A stretch of DNA of 64,000 nucleotides. Source: Bdellovibrionales bacterium (lineage in GTDB: Bacteria; Bdellovibrionota; Bdellovibrionia; Bdellovibrionales; JAKFYE01). The translations under genes were made by a program, and so were the position numbers. Below, one piece after another: positions 35,520 through 44,981 of the stretch (within the stretch, counting starts at the first letter, position 1; every line of letters begins with the position of its first letter). Under the pieces are notes generated by a model. The model was given only the letters and a program-made list of their open reading frames with translations, did not search any database and had not been told where the DNA came from. The stretch spans positions 34,045 to 98,044 of the forward strand of contig JAKFYE010000026.1 of assembly GCA_021731045.1 (NCBI GenBank), written 5' to 3'.

Positions 35520-37169
35520 TCAAAAGATAAGACCTTCACCCAAGAGATGGCGCTCATGCCCGATCGTTTTAGCCTCTTCATATCCTGCATCGATATGTCG
35601 GTAGAGTCCCATAGCCGGATCACATGTCAAGACTCGTTCCAACCGTTTCGCCGCTTCAGATGTTCCGTCCGCCACGATCACTTGACCTGCGTGCAACGAA
35701 TATCCCATTCCAACTCCACCGCCGTGGTGAAAGCTGACCCACGTCGCGCCACACGCCACATTTCCCATCGCATTTAACAATGGCCAATCCGCTACTGCAT
35801 CTGATCCATCTTTCATCGCTTCGGTTTCGCGATTCGGGCTTGCTACGCTTCCACAATCTAAATGATCCCGTCCAATCACGAGGGGCGCTTTGACTTTTCC
35901 TTGCGCGACGAGTTCGTTAAATTTGCGACCCGCTAAAGCCCGCTCGCCGTATTCCAACCAACAAATGCGTGCGGGTAAACCTTGAAAGCGAATGCGTTCT
36001 TCGGCCATATCCAACCAACGTAAAAGAGATTTTTTATGAGGAAATAACTCGCGAAGCGCATCATCCGTAACCTGAATATCTGAAGGATCACCCGAGAGCG
36101 CGACCCAACGAAACGGGCCACTGCCACGACAAAATAAAGGGCGAATATATTCGGGAACAAATCCCGGAATATCAAATGCATTCTCGCAGCCGGCTTCTTG
36201 CGCGCGTGCACGAATATTATTTCCGTAATCAAACGTGATCGCGCCACGTTTTTGCATTTGCAACATACCTTCAACATGTTTTTTCATACTGAGTTTAGAT
36301 AAATGTACGTATTTTTTAGGATCGCTCGCACGTAACTTTGCGGCCTGTTCCATCGAATGACCTTCAGGTATATAGCCCACAAGCGGATCATGAGCAGAGG
36401 TTTGGTCGGTTAAAATATCGGGAGTAAAGCCGCGTTTAATAAGTTCGTGAATCACTTCGGCCATGTTCCCAAGTAAAGCAATCGATCGCGCCTTTTTTTC
36501 GGATTTATATTTCGAGACAAGTTTTAGAGCTTCATCGATGTTTGCCGCTTGCTCATCGACATATTGAGTTTGCAAACGTTTATCGATACGCGTTTGATCC
36601 ACCTCAACGCCCAGAACAACTGCGCCTGCAAAAACTCCGGCCAAAGGTTGTGCCCCGCCCATGCCTCCGAGCCCTGCAGTTAAAATCACGCGTCCCGCAA
36701 GATCTCCTCCAAAATATTTTCGTCCACATTCAACAAAAGTTTCGTACGTACCCTGAACAATTCCTTGCGAACCAATGTAAATCCAAGAGCCCGCCGTCAT
36801 TTGGCCATACATCATAAGACCTTTGCGATCGAGTTCATTAAAATGTTCCCAGTTGGCCCAATTTCCGACTAAGTTTGAATTCGCGAGCAAAACTCTCGGT
36901 GCATCGGCGTGCGTTTTTAAAATTCCCACCGGCTTTCCTGACTGAATCAAGAGCGTTTCGTCGTTCTCAAGCTTTTTAAGGGCTTCTAATATTTTTTCGA
37001 AGGCCGGCCAATTTCTAGCGGCTTTTCCGATTCCACCATATACAATAAGGTCTTCGGGCTTTTCGGCAACGTCTGGATCTAAATTATTTTGGATCATGCG
37101 GTAAGCCGCTTCTTGCAACCAACCCTTACAACTCAATTTACTTCCCGTCGGAGCTTTCACAGTTCTCAT
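35520..37169 (-). CDS. hutU: Urocanate hydratase
   Basis: A 549-aa NAD-dependent urocanase, second step of histidine catabolism. Signatures: [31 protein letters not shown], the NAD loop [29 protein letters not shown], and [22 protein letters not shown]. The length is usual. It sits between hutH (14 bases) and hutI (13 bases). Confidence 0.97.
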   Translation of the reverse strand: MRTVKAPTGSKLSCKGWLQEAAYRMIQNNLDPDVAEKPEDLIVYGGIGKAARNWPAFEKILEALKKLENDETLLIQSGKPVGILKTHADAPRVLLANSNLVGNWANWEHFNELDRKGLMMYGQMTAGSWIYIGSQGIVQGTYETFVECGRKYFGGDLAGRVILTAGLGGMGGAQPLAGVFAGAVVLGVEVDQTRIDKRLQTQYVDEQAANIDEALKLVSKYKSEKKARSIALLGNMAEVIHELIKRGFTPDILTDQTSAHDPLVGYIPEGHSMEQAAKLRASDPKKYVHLSKLSMKKHVEGMLQMQKRGAITFDYGNNIRARAQEAGCENAFDIPGFVPEYIRPLFCRGSGPFRWVALSGDPSDIQVTDDALRELFPHKKSLLRWLDMAEERIRFQGLPARICWLEYGERALAGRKFNELVAQGKVKAPLVIGRDHLDCGSVASPNRETEAMKDGSDAVADWPLLNAMGNVACGATWVSFHHGGGVGMGYSLHAGQVIVADGTSEAAKRLERVLTCDPAMGLYRHIDAGYEEAKTIGHERHLLGEGLIF

Positions 37170-37183
37170 TTTTTACCTAATGC

Positions 37184-38713
37184 CTAAACTTCAAGTTGAC
37201 CGATTGTGTTTTCAATCGTTTTTGTAATTTCGCTTGAACGTATGAGTTGGCGAATTTTTTCTATGTCTAACGAAAACACGCGATCGCTTTCAGCAAACGG
37301 AACATGTTTTCGAATCAAATCATAAGCAGATTTTACGGCGGAGCTGGCCTGATGAGGTTTTAATAAATCTAAGGCCTGCGCGGCACACAGTAATTCCATC
37401 GCCACTACGCTCTCACTGTTTTTTATCACTTGCCCAAGTTTTCGCGCGGCAATCGTTCCCATACTCACGTGATCTTCTTTATCTGCAGAAGTCGGAATAG
37501 AATCAACGCTGGCAGGATGAGTTAAAATTTTATTTTCACTCACCAGAGATGCCGCCGCTACTTGCACGATCATCATTCCCGAATTCAAGCCACCTTTCGG
37601 CGCCAAAAACGCAGGTAAACCACTCATCGCCGGATTTATTAATTTTTCAATACGACATTCTGACATATTGGTTGCTGCGGCCATCGCAATTGCGAGAAAA
37701 TCCAAAGTAAAAGCGACGGGCTCGCCGTGAAAATTTCCGCAAGATAAAATCTTTCCTTCTTTGGCAAACACGAGCGGATTATCTGTTGAAGAATTGGCTT
37801 CAACTTCAAGCACGCGTAAGGAATTATTCAAAACATCTTTTGCGGCTCCATGCACGGCGGGAATACAACGAAGTGAATAGGCATCTTGCACGCGATCACA
37901 ATCCGCATGACTTTCAGAAATTCCAGATGTCTCACCTAAAAGTTTGAGCATGTTGCGGGCCGTTTTAGCTTCGCCCGGATGCGGGCGTGTCGCCGCGATC
38001 AATGGATCAAACGCACTTCGTGTTCCGCGCATACCTTCCATCGACATGGCTCCAGCTAAATCCATCAACCACAAAAGTCGCCGGGCTTCGTACGCATTTA
38101 AAAGCCCCACAGCCGTCATCACTTGGCAGCCATTAATTAAACTTAAACCTTCTTTTGCTTTTAAAACTAAAGGCGAAATCCCTTTTTTAGAAATCACATC
38201 GCTGACCGGCACGTGCTCTTCGCCTTGCCAAACAAATCCTTCGCCAATAAGAGCCAAGGCCAAATGCGCAAGGGGAGCTAAATCTCCACTCGCGCCCACG
38301 CTCCCCTGCGAGGGAATAACCGGTATGATGTCGCCGTTCAAAAATTCGAGAATTTTTTCGATAACTTCAACACGAATCCCTGAATGTCCACGCGCCAAAG
38401 CATTTGCGCGTAAAAACATAATCGCGCGCGTCTCTTCACGCGTAAAAGGCGTACCCACGCCCGCGGAGTGAGAGCGAATCAAATTCACCTGCAACTCTTC
38501 GATTTCATTTTGCGAAATTCGCACGCTCGAAAAAGCGCCGAAGCCGGTATTCACTCCATAAATGACTTCGCCGGCCTGCATTTTCTTTTCTATAAATTCA
38601 CGCGAGGTTTTTACTTTAACGACAGAATCTTTACTTAAAGACACGCTTTCTTTTTGCCATGCAACGGCCCATACGCTTTCAAGCGTTACGTTTTCACCGG
38701 TCAATTGAATCAT
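37184..38713 (-). CDS. hutH: Histidine ammonia-lyase
   Basis: A 509-aa lyase that turns histidine into urocanate and ammonia. The self-formed MIO cofactor comes from A141-S142-G143 in SQGSVGASGDLAPLAHL; other family text includes YGVNTGFGAFSSVRIS, VQDAYSLRCIPAVHGA and FHGEPVAFTLDFLAIA. Its ATG overlaps the rpe stop by four bases, so histidine breakdown is translationally tied to a carbon-metabolism gene. Confidence 0.97.
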   Translation of the reverse strand: MIQLTGENVTLESVWAVAWQKESVSLSKDSVVKVKTSREFIEKKMQAGEVIYGVNTGFGAFSSVRISQNEIEELQVNLIRSHSAGVGTPFTREETRAIMFLRANALARGHSGIRVEVIEKILEFLNGDIIPVIPSQGSVGASGDLAPLAHLALALIGEGFVWQGEEHVPVSDVISKKGISPLVLKAKEGLSLINGCQVMTAVGLLNAYEARRLLWLMDLAGAMSMEGMRGTRSAFDPLIAATRPHPGEAKTARNMLKLLGETSGISESHADCDRVQDAYSLRCIPAVHGAAKDVLNNSLRVLEVEANSSTDNPLVFAKEGKILSCGNFHGEPVAFTLDFLAIAMAAATNMSECRIEKLINPAMSGLPAFLAPKGGLNSGMMIVQVAAASLVSENKILTHPASVDSIPTSADKEDHVSMGTIAARKLGQVIKNSESVVAMELLCAAQALDLLKPHQASSAVKSAYDLIRKHVPFAESDRVFSLDIEKIRQLIRSSEITKTIENTIGQLEV

Positions 38714-39378
38714 GAAACTTCCTTTTCGCCTGCGAATTTTAATGCGCGAATGGCTTTGGCATAATCATTTCGAAAAATATAGCTACCGGCGACCAAAACA
38801 TTTGCGCCGGCCTCAATACAACTTTTAGCCGTCACATCGTCTATGCCGCCATCGACTTCGATATATATAGGGCGCTTCAAAGTTTCGACTTCTTTTTTAA
38901 TCGTTTTTATTTTTTGAAGTTGTTCCGGCATAAAACTTTGCCCGCCAAAACCAGGATTCACCGTCATAACTAAAACTAAATCCACAAGATTCAAATACGG
39001 CAACACCACTTCAACCGGAGTGACCGGTCGTAGGGTAATTCCTGGGATGATTCCGGCATTGCGAATCGTACTTAGCACTTCGTGCGGGACAACGGTTGAT
39101 TCCACATGAATTGTGATGGAGTTACAGCCGGCTTTAATAAAATCATTTATATATTTTTCGGGTTTATCGATCATCAGGTGGACATCTAAATGGGCATTGG
39201 TCGACTTGCGAAGGCTCGCCACGACGGGCGCCCCAATCGTAATGTTCGGAACAAAATGTCCATCCATCACGTCGACATGAATCCAATCGGCACCGGCGGC
39301 CAGAACAGAATTGATCTCACGCTGTAAATTTGCGAAGTCCGCTGAAAGAATACTCGGCGCAACTAGAACTTTTGGCAC
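38710..39378 (-). CDS. rpe: Ribulose-phosphate 3-epimerase
   Basis: A TIM-barrel epimerase of the pentose phosphate pathway. Start chosen at GTG 39378 (MPKVLVAPSILSAD) because CGGGGG precedes it, giving 222 aa close to the usual 225; GTG 39399 is an alternative. Catalytic and metal motifs: SILSADFANLQ, HVDVMDGHFVPNITIG, HLDVHLMI, MTVNPGFGGQSF and YIEVDGGI. It stands between fmt and hutH in one operon. Confidence 0.96.
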   Translation of the reverse strand: MPKVLVAPSILSADFANLQREINSVLAAGADWIHVDVMDGHFVPNITIGAPVVASLRKSTNAHLDVHLMIDKPEKYINDFIKAGCNSITIHVESTVVPHEVLSTIRNAGIIPGITLRPVTPVEVVLPYLNLVDLVLVMTVNPGFGGQSFMPEQLQKIKTIKKEVETLKRPIYIEVDGGIDDVTAKSCIEAGANVLVAGSYIFRNDYAKAIRALKFAGEKEVS

Positions 39379-39414
39379 TTTCAACCCCCGAGAACTCACC
39401 TAAATCTGTAAGAT

Positions 39415-40356
39415 TTAACTACCCAACTTTTCACTTAGTTTTAGATGATACCCTCGGACATAGTCAGCTACTTTCATCGCCGCACGCGATTCGGGCTGCA
39501 CTTCGGTAATTCGTAACACGCCATTTCCACAACTCACGTCAAAATAATCGCTTTTTAAGTCAATAATCTTACCGGGAGAACCTCCGCCATCTTCGAGAGG
39601 GGTCGCCGAAATAACTTTAAGAATTTTACCTTCGCGCAACGTCCAAACACCCGGCCAGCTTTTTAATCCCCGTAACTGATTAAAAATTTGGCGCGCGCTT
39701 AAACTCCAATTAATGAGACCTTCTTCCTTGCGAATTTTTTTAGCGATTGTTTTTAAAGATTCATCTTGGGGAACAGCGATTAAATTGCCCCGAATATAAT
39801 CCATAAACTCAACTTTTAAAAGTTCACGGCTTTTCTGTTTCAGAATGTCGTAGAGTTGAATAATATCGAGGTCATCGGTCAATGCGATTTTTCTTACGCC
39901 TAAAACTGGTCCCGCATCCAGCTTGGAGACAATCACTTGCAAGGCCACACCGGTTTCAACATCTCCAGCCATCAGAGCTCGTTGCATAGGGGCCGCTCCT
40001 CGCCAGCGAGGTAACAAACTTGAATGAACATTTACTGGTGGATGCACAAAAATTTCGAGAAATTCAGGTTTAAGTATTTGTCCAAAAGCCACGACCACAG
40101 CCGAGTCGACTTGCAAACTGCGAATTTCATTTAAGACAGATTCATCATTAATATTTTCAACATTCTGAACATCTAATCCCAGTCTTAAGGCTTCAGCTTT
40201 TACGGGGGTCGGTTGAACTTTTAAATTTCGCCCCGACGGCTTATCTGGCTGTGTATAGACGCGTACAATTTTAAAATGAGGATCTTCTGCAAGGGCCGTA
40301 AGGGGCGTTACTGCAAAATCAGGAGTGCCAAGATAAATAATGCGAACAACGCTCAC
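39415..40356 (-). CDS. fmt: Methionyl-tRNA formyltransferase
   Basis: A 313-aa enzyme that formylates initiator Met-tRNA. Visible: RIIYLGTPDFAVTPL, the catalytic and folate region VNVHSSLLPRWRGAAPMQRALMAGD, and the C-terminal domain after KEEGLINWSLSA. The GTG start overlaps the def stop (GTGA), the classical def-fmt coupling that pairs formylation with later deformylation. Confidence 0.97.
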   Translation of the reverse strand: MSVVRIIYLGTPDFAVTPLTALAEDPHFKIVRVYTQPDKPSGRNLKVQPTPVKAEALRLGLDVQNVENINDESVLNEIRSLQVDSAVVVAFGQILKPEFLEIFVHPPVNVHSSLLPRWRGAAPMQRALMAGDVETGVALQVIVSKLDAGPVLGVRKIALTDDLDIIQLYDILKQKSRELLKVEFMDYIRGNLIAVPQDESLKTIAKKIRKEEGLINWSLSARQIFNQLRGLKSWPGVWTLREGKILKVISATPLEDGGGSPGKIIDLKSDYFDVSCGNGVLRITEVQPESRAAMKVADYVRGYHLKLSEKLGS

Positions 40357-40937
40357 AGCGCAGACTGGCTCTCGTCTTCAGACGTGTTATCTGCGTAGCC
40401 ATGTTTTTTAATTTTAGATTTGATTCGATCTGATTTTACAAAACTAATACGATCGATAAAAAGTTTCCCTTCAAGATGGTCCATTTCATGTTGCAAACAG
40501 ATCGCCAATAAACCATCGGTTTTAATCGTCTGCGGGTTGCCTTCGATATCTAAACCTTGCGCTTCAATATAATTGGCGCGTTTTACTTCTTCGATAAAAC
40601 CCGGCACGCTGAGGCAGCCTTCTTCGTAAGTTGTCGCGCCGTCCTTGACCACAATTTCTGGATTAAAAATTACAACCGGATATTTTACTTTTCGCTCTAA
40701 TTCGGTCATTTTTTCTTCAACAACTTGATCATCATCGTCCGTTGGACGCGTATCAATCACAAGTAATCGCACTAACTCGCCTACCTGTACGGCCGCCAAC
40801 CCAACTCCAGGAGCCGCATACATCGTCTCCAACATGTTTTCGGCCAACTGCCGAAGTTCAGGAGTGACTTTCTTAACGGCAACAGACTTTTTCTTAAGTC
40901 GAGCGTCTGGATATTTAAGGATTTCTAAAGTCGCCAT
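40353..40937 (-). CDS. def: Peptide deformylase
   Basis: A 194-aa metal-dependent deformylase. The three signature blocks are present: GVGLAAVQVG, EEGCLSVPGF with the metal Cys, and LQHEMDHLEGKLF with the HExxH. It begins the def-fmt-rpe-hut operon. No Shine-Dalgarno-like bases precede the ATG, and a TATACT box on the minus strand (40945-40950) lies only 7 bases before it, which raises the possibility of a leaderless transcript. Confidence 0.96.
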   Translation of the reverse strand: MATLEILKYPDARLKKKSVAVKKVTPELRQLAENMLETMYAAPGVGLAAVQVGELVRLLVIDTRPTDDDDQVVEEKMTELERKVKYPVVIFNPEIVVKDGATTYEEGCLSVPGFIEEVKRANYIEAQGLDIEGNPQTIKTDGLLAICLQHEMDHLEGKLFIDRISFVKSDRIKSKIKKHGYADNTSEDESQSAL

Positions 40938-41060
40938 ACATACAAGTATAGTCGAAAACCAAAATTTAGGCCAGACCCTAAACGTTGGGACCCATTTAAA
41001 ACGACTTAAAGGCCCAGTTTTTTAGCTCAGACGCAAGGCCTAAACACCTTAACTAAAATC

Positions 41061-41225
41061 ACTTGGGTCTGTTGAAAAAGCCCATCTTCCTCATCCGCGC
41101 TGTCGTCAGTCACTCTGTCGTACAGTAAGTACGCCGCCGCTCCCTCCTCGGCACATCTAAGGAATCTGAACCTTTTTGAACAGACCCTACTTTTACATGC
41201 CTTGGCTTTTTCAACAAGCCCACTT
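41061..41225. repeat. Palindromic element E with competing right arms
   Basis: Left arm 41061-41082 can pair with 41204-41225 (18 of 22 bases, including 13 contiguous at the inner end) or, over GGGTCTGTTGAAAAA, with 41173-41187 (14 of 15). The two right arms are near-direct repeats. Inside, on the minus strand, lie GAGGAGGGAGCGGCGG, a CGTAC/GTACG hairpin (41119-41133) and a CGACAGCGC-like stretch, resembling elements F and D. The outer right arm overlaps the stop codon of the LptG-like gene. Confidence 0.78.
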
Positions 41226-42303
41226 ATTTCTTTTGTCGAATCAGGAGAAAAATAGACGCCGTGATCATAAGAATATTGGGTGCCCAAGCCGCCAAAATAG
41301 GGGGAATCGTTCCATGTTTTCCTATGGTCAACGCCGAGCTATAGAGTGTCCAGTAGACAAACACGAGCAAAATCACAATCCCAATATTTGTCGCCATACC
41401 CCCTTGACGCGTATGTCGTGCACAAAATGGAATACCGATAAACGTCATGACAAACCCAGCAAAAGCAAAACTGATTTTGGATTGGTAGTCGACTTCGTAC
41501 TGTAGAGTATCAAAGCCCGCTTCCTTGTTTTTTACGATAAAGGATTTCAATTGACCCATCGTCATCACATCTGCCGAATTTGTGGATTGCTGAAGGTCAA
41601 ACGTATCGGGCTCCATTTCGACTTCTTTGGTTTCAAAGCCTTGAGTCATCGGAAAGCTGGATTCTTCAGCAAAAAGAGTCACGCTCCCTTTGTTCAAAAG
41701 CCAACTCCGTCCGTTAATTTTTAGATTTTCCGCCGAGATGGTCTGAACCAAATCCCATGCATCATTAAAATAGTAAAGTGATAGCCCTTGAGCCGACGCA
41801 CTTTCAGCATTTAAGGTTTTAATATTTAGAATAATGTTTTTTGCGCGATACCAGATTTTATTAGTTTTTACCGTTGAATAGAGTCCTGGTTTTTTTTGAA
41901 TATCAACATAATAAACGTAATTTTTTTTCTGATTTAAAGCCGGCAATAACCAGTCTCCGATGGTTAATAAAAAAATCGACATGCAAATCACAATCACGAG
42001 AATCGGAGCGCTGATGCGGGCTAAGCTTGTACCCATAGAGAACAACGCGGTTAATTCATTTGAGCGATTCATTCCACTTAACGTAAAAACAGTCGCGATC
42101 AAACACGCAACGGGCATCATTTGATGAATAATAGCCGGCAATGAATAGGCATAATAGGCAATGACTGTTCCCATCGTAACGTCGAACTTTAAAATCGTCG
42201 TCATCGCATCGATGGCGATGAAAAGCGTTGCGACCACGATGATACTGCCCAAAAAGTAGCTAACAAAGAGTTTGGTAATGTAACGATCGATAATGTTTAA
42301 CAC
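41224..42303 (-). CDS. LptF/LptG-family lipopolysaccharide export permease
   Basis: A 359-aa YjgP/YjgQ-type inner-membrane protein with membrane helices in two groups around a periplasmic beta-jellyroll-like middle: LFVSYFLGSIIVVATLFIAID, YAYSLPAIIHQMMPVACLIATVFTL and ISAPILVIVICMSIFLLTIG at the front; KISFAFAGFVMTFIGIPFCARH and two more at the back. It moves lipopolysaccharide from the inner membrane to the LptC/A bridge with LptB. The partner permease and lptB are not in the window. Its stop lies in palindromic element E. Confidence 0.88.
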   Translation of the reverse strand: MLNIIDRYITKLFVSYFLGSIIVVATLFIAIDAMTTILKFDVTMGTVIAYYAYSLPAIIHQMMPVACLIATVFTLSGMNRSNELTALFSMGTSLARISAPILVIVICMSIFLLTIGDWLLPALNQKKNYVYYVDIQKKPGLYSTVKTNKIWYRAKNIILNIKTLNAESASAQGLSLYYFNDAWDLVQTISAENLKINGRSWLLNKGSVTLFAEESSFPMTQGFETKEVEMEPDTFDLQQSTNSADVMTMGQLKSFIVKNKEAGFDTLQYEVDYQSKISFAFAGFVMTFIGIPFCARHTRQGGMATNIGIVILLVFVYWTLYSSALTIGKHGTIPPILAAWAPNILMITASIFLLIRQKK

Positions 42304-42365
42304 GTCATTTAAATTTAGCAGAACCCCCTCTTGACTCCAAAGGGGAAAGACAGTTTACTCGAGGC

Positions 42366-43424
42366 ATGGCATTGCGCGTCTTACTGGCGGATAATAGCGA
42401 AACTATTAAAAAAGTCATTCAGCTCTCTCTCCAAGATTACGCTGCCCAAGTGCGTTCGGTGAATATCGGCATCGATGTTATCGACGTAGCCAAGTCTTTT
42501 CAGCCCGACATTATTTTTGCCGACATTCTTTTACAAAAACGCAATGGTTACGATGTCTGTAACGACATAAAAAATACGCCCGAACTTTCTAAAACTCCGG
42601 TGGTGCTCATTTGGAGCGGGTTTATGGATTTAGATCAAAAAAAATACACCCAAGTCAGAGCCGATGCCGCGTTAGAAAAGCCTTTTGATTCCAACGATCT
42701 TCGCGCGCTCATTACGAAGTTGGTACCAAAAGTAAAAGACCAATCTCTTTCGGAGTTTATCGAGACTCCCACTTTTGCAAAATCAGAATATAAAATTGAA
42801 CCGCCCGTGTTAGAAACGTCACCTTCTCCCGCAACACCCACCGCGGCTTCTTTACCAAAAAAAGATTGGAACATGGATGCCTTCGAAGACATCAACAACT
42901 TCAAAATGGTAGACGATAAGAAAAAACTTCCGGATCTTCCTTTGCCATCTGAGAGTGAAGATGACTTTGCGCAAGTGCCTTTAAATAAAGTCTCTCTGCC
43001 TTCCGAAGACTCGACCAACCCTTCCAACAAGCAGGCCGTCATGAGTAAAAAGACAAATGAATTTGAACTAGATGTTCCTGAAGAGGCCGATTTTGATGGC
43101 GTGACCGTAAACATTGTTATTCCACAAGATGATATTACCAATACTGATTTTCTTAGAAGTAAACTCCCTCCTCCGACTAAAGCCGCAACTCCTGAACCTG
43201 CGAAACCAGCTTCAACTCCCGCACCTAAAGCCGCAGAAGCACCTAAGCCCGCAGCCACCGCAAGCCCGGCTCCCATGTCTGAAGATCAACTTGAACTTAT
43301 ATTACGAAACTACTCTCGAGAGATCATAGAAAAAATTGTCTGGAAGCTTGTCCCCGATATGGCAGAACGAATCATTCGTGAAGAAATAAAACGTTTGATC
43401 GATGAGCCTGAAATGAAGGCTTAA
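42366..43424 (+). CDS. Response regulator with long acidic/Pro-rich linker and C-terminal helical domain
   Basis: A 352-aa protein. The receiver (1-122) has D9, the phosphoacceptor D53 (IIFADILLQKRNGYD) and K103-P-F. The following 180 residues are acidic and Pro/Ala-rich (ATPEPAKPASTPAPKAAEAP). The last 45 residues (EDQLELILRNYSREIIEKIV, then WKLVPDMAERIIREEIKRL) form two predicted helices. This layout, linker plus a short helical end rich in paired Glu-Ile, recalls scaffold proteins with a DUF2497/PopZ-like end; that is a weak resemblance. It precedes nadC by two bases. Confidence 0.85.
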   Translation: MALRVLLADNSETIKKVIQLSLQDYAAQVRSVNIGIDVIDVAKSFQPDIIFADILLQKRNGYDVCNDIKNTPELSKTPVVLIWSGFMDLDQKKYTQVRADAALEKPFDSNDLRALITKLVPKVKDQSLSEFIETPTFAKSEYKIEPPVLETSPSPATPTAASLPKKDWNMDAFEDINNFKMVDDKKKLPDLPLPSESEDDFAQVPLNKVSLPSEDSTNPSNKQAVMSKKTNEFELDVPEEADFDGVTVNIVIPQDDITNTDFLRSKLPPPTKAATPEPAKPASTPAPKAAEAPKPAATASPAPMSEDQLELILRNYSREIIEKIVWKLVPDMAERIIREEIKRLIDEPEMKA

Positions 43425-43426
43425 CT

Positions 43427-44257
43427 ATGTCACCAATGTCTCTGCGAGACATTATTCAATATGCCCTTAAAGAGGATATGCCCAAAGGCGACGTCACCAC
43501 CGAGTCTCTCGCCCTGGATTCGCGACCTGGCATTGCAAAATTAACGGCAAAAGAAGATCTCGTTTTATCCGTACACAATGTGTTTGAAGAAACAATTCAA
43601 ATCCTTGAACCCTCCGCTAAGCTTAAATGGTATTTTAAAGATACCGATGTCGTCCTTAAAGGTCAGCAGATGTGTTTAATACAGGGAGACCTCATTCAAG
43701 TCTTAAAAGCTGAACGTGTCGCCTTAAATTTATTTAGTCATCTCTGCGGCATCGCCACGCTCACGCGCTGTTTTGTGAATCAAATAAAAAACACGCAAAC
43801 AAAAATTTTAGATACACGTAAAACCACACCTATTTTTCGCGATCTCGAAAGACGCGCCGTTCGCGATGGCGGCGGAACCAACCACCGTCTAAATTTGAGC
43901 GACGCCGTTATGATCAAAGACAATCATATTCGCGCGGCCGGAAGCATCACCAACGCGATTCAACGAATTCGCAAAAACACGAAACTTCCAATTACAGTTG
44001 AAGTCAGTACGCTTCAAGAAGTCAAAGAAGCCGTAGCCTGTACTGCGCAAAGAATTTTACTCGACAATATGAATACAGAGACTATGAAACAGGCGCTCGA
44101 AATTATTCCAAAAACTATTGAAACCGAAGCCAGCGGCAACATGACGATCGAACGTGTTCGTGAAGTTGCGCAGCTCGGAGTTAATTATATTAGCGTTGGT
44201 CTCATCACGCACTCAGCTCCGAGTGCTGATATGAGCTTGATGTTTGAGTGGACATAG
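43427..44257 (+). CDS. nadC: Nicotinate-nucleotide pyrophosphorylase (carboxylating)
   Basis: A 276-aa quinolinate phosphoribosyltransferase of NAD synthesis. Motifs: DVTTESLALDS, ERVALNLFSHLCGIATLT, ILDTRKTTPIFRDLERRAVRDGGGTNHRLNLSDAVMIKDNH and EASGNMTIERVREVAQLGVNYISVG. The product uses PRPP, linking it to prs elsewhere in the window. It is followed directly by birA. Confidence 0.97.
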   Translation: MSPMSLRDIIQYALKEDMPKGDVTTESLALDSRPGIAKLTAKEDLVLSVHNVFEETIQILEPSAKLKWYFKDTDVVLKGQQMCLIQGDLIQVLKAERVALNLFSHLCGIATLTRCFVNQIKNTQTKILDTRKTTPIFRDLERRAVRDGGGTNHRLNLSDAVMIKDNHIRAAGSITNAIQRIRKNTKLPITVEVSTLQEVKEAVACTAQRILLDNMNTETMKQALEIIPKTIETEASGNMTIERVREVAQLGVNYISVGLITHSAPSADMSLMFEWT

Positions 44258-44258
44258 C

Positions 44259-44981
44259 ATGTCCGAAACAAATCTCATCGGTGAATGGACAAAGTCTTGG
44301 GCCGAAAAAAATAATCTTCATTGCGAATATCAATTCGAAACTCCCAGTACAAATGACTTTGCAAAAGAATATCCCTACGTCGATGACACGAGCGTCCTCT
44401 TTGTGACCGAATCTCAAACAAAAGGTCGCGGTCGCGGCTCCAACTTGTGGTTGAACTCTAAACCCGGCTCATCACTGCTTTCCACATGGAGTTTTCAACT
44501 CACTCAACCTCCACAACCGATTACCACGCCGCTCTTAGGCCTTGCCGTCTACCGTTCTCTACGTTCGGCTTTTGGAATTCAAAAACTCAGTCTCAAAGCT
44601 CCAAACGATATTTACATTGACGGAAAAAAAGCCGGTGGCCTACTCGTCGAAGTCATCAGTCAAAATTCTTCGCATCGTGTGTTAGTTGGCTTTGGGCTTA
44701 ATATTTTTTCTAAACCCGAAATCGCCAACACCAGCGAAGTGAACTCCTACTCTTCAGAGCCTATCAATAGCAGCAGTTGGAATTTATTTTTAAGCATGCT
44801 GTTTGATGAATTCCAACGTGCCGTTCACCAAGCAACGGAACCTTACCTCCCGCAACTCGCCCGCGAAGAACTACTCGTCGCCCTCAACCAAAATCCAAAC
44901 ATCTCCGAAAAATTCGTTGCCATCGAACTCAACGGCAGCCTCCGAACCAAAAACACCACAATTTCTTGGGACACCCTGTAG
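44259..44981 (+). CDS. birA: Biotin-protein ligase
   Basis: A 240-aa biotin-[acetyl-CoA-carboxylase] ligase without the N-terminal DNA-binding domain, so it should not repress biotin genes. Motifs: TESQTKGRGRGSNLWLNSKPGSSLLST (biotinyl-AMP loop), KAPNDIYIDGKKAGGLLVE and VGFGLNI. ATG 44259 is chosen; a TTG at 44244 would overlap nadC. The stop codon TAG is also the first bases of structured element B. Confidence 0.93.
   Translation: MSETNLIGEWTKSWAEKNNLHCEYQFETPSTNDFAKEYPYVDDTSVLFVTESQTKGRGRGSNLWLNSKPGSSLLSTWSFQLTQPPQPITTPLLGLAVYRSLRSAFGIQKLSLKAPNDIYIDGKKAGGLLVEVISQNSSHRVLVGFGLNIFSKPEIANTSEVNSYSSEPINSSSWNLFLSMLFDEFQRAVHQATEPYLPQLAREELLVALNQNPNISEKFVAIELNGSLRTKNTTISWDTL

Noticed and set aside
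41027..41287. 86-codon minus frame across element E
   Set aside because: It starts inside the lptG-like gene in another frame and has no family pattern.
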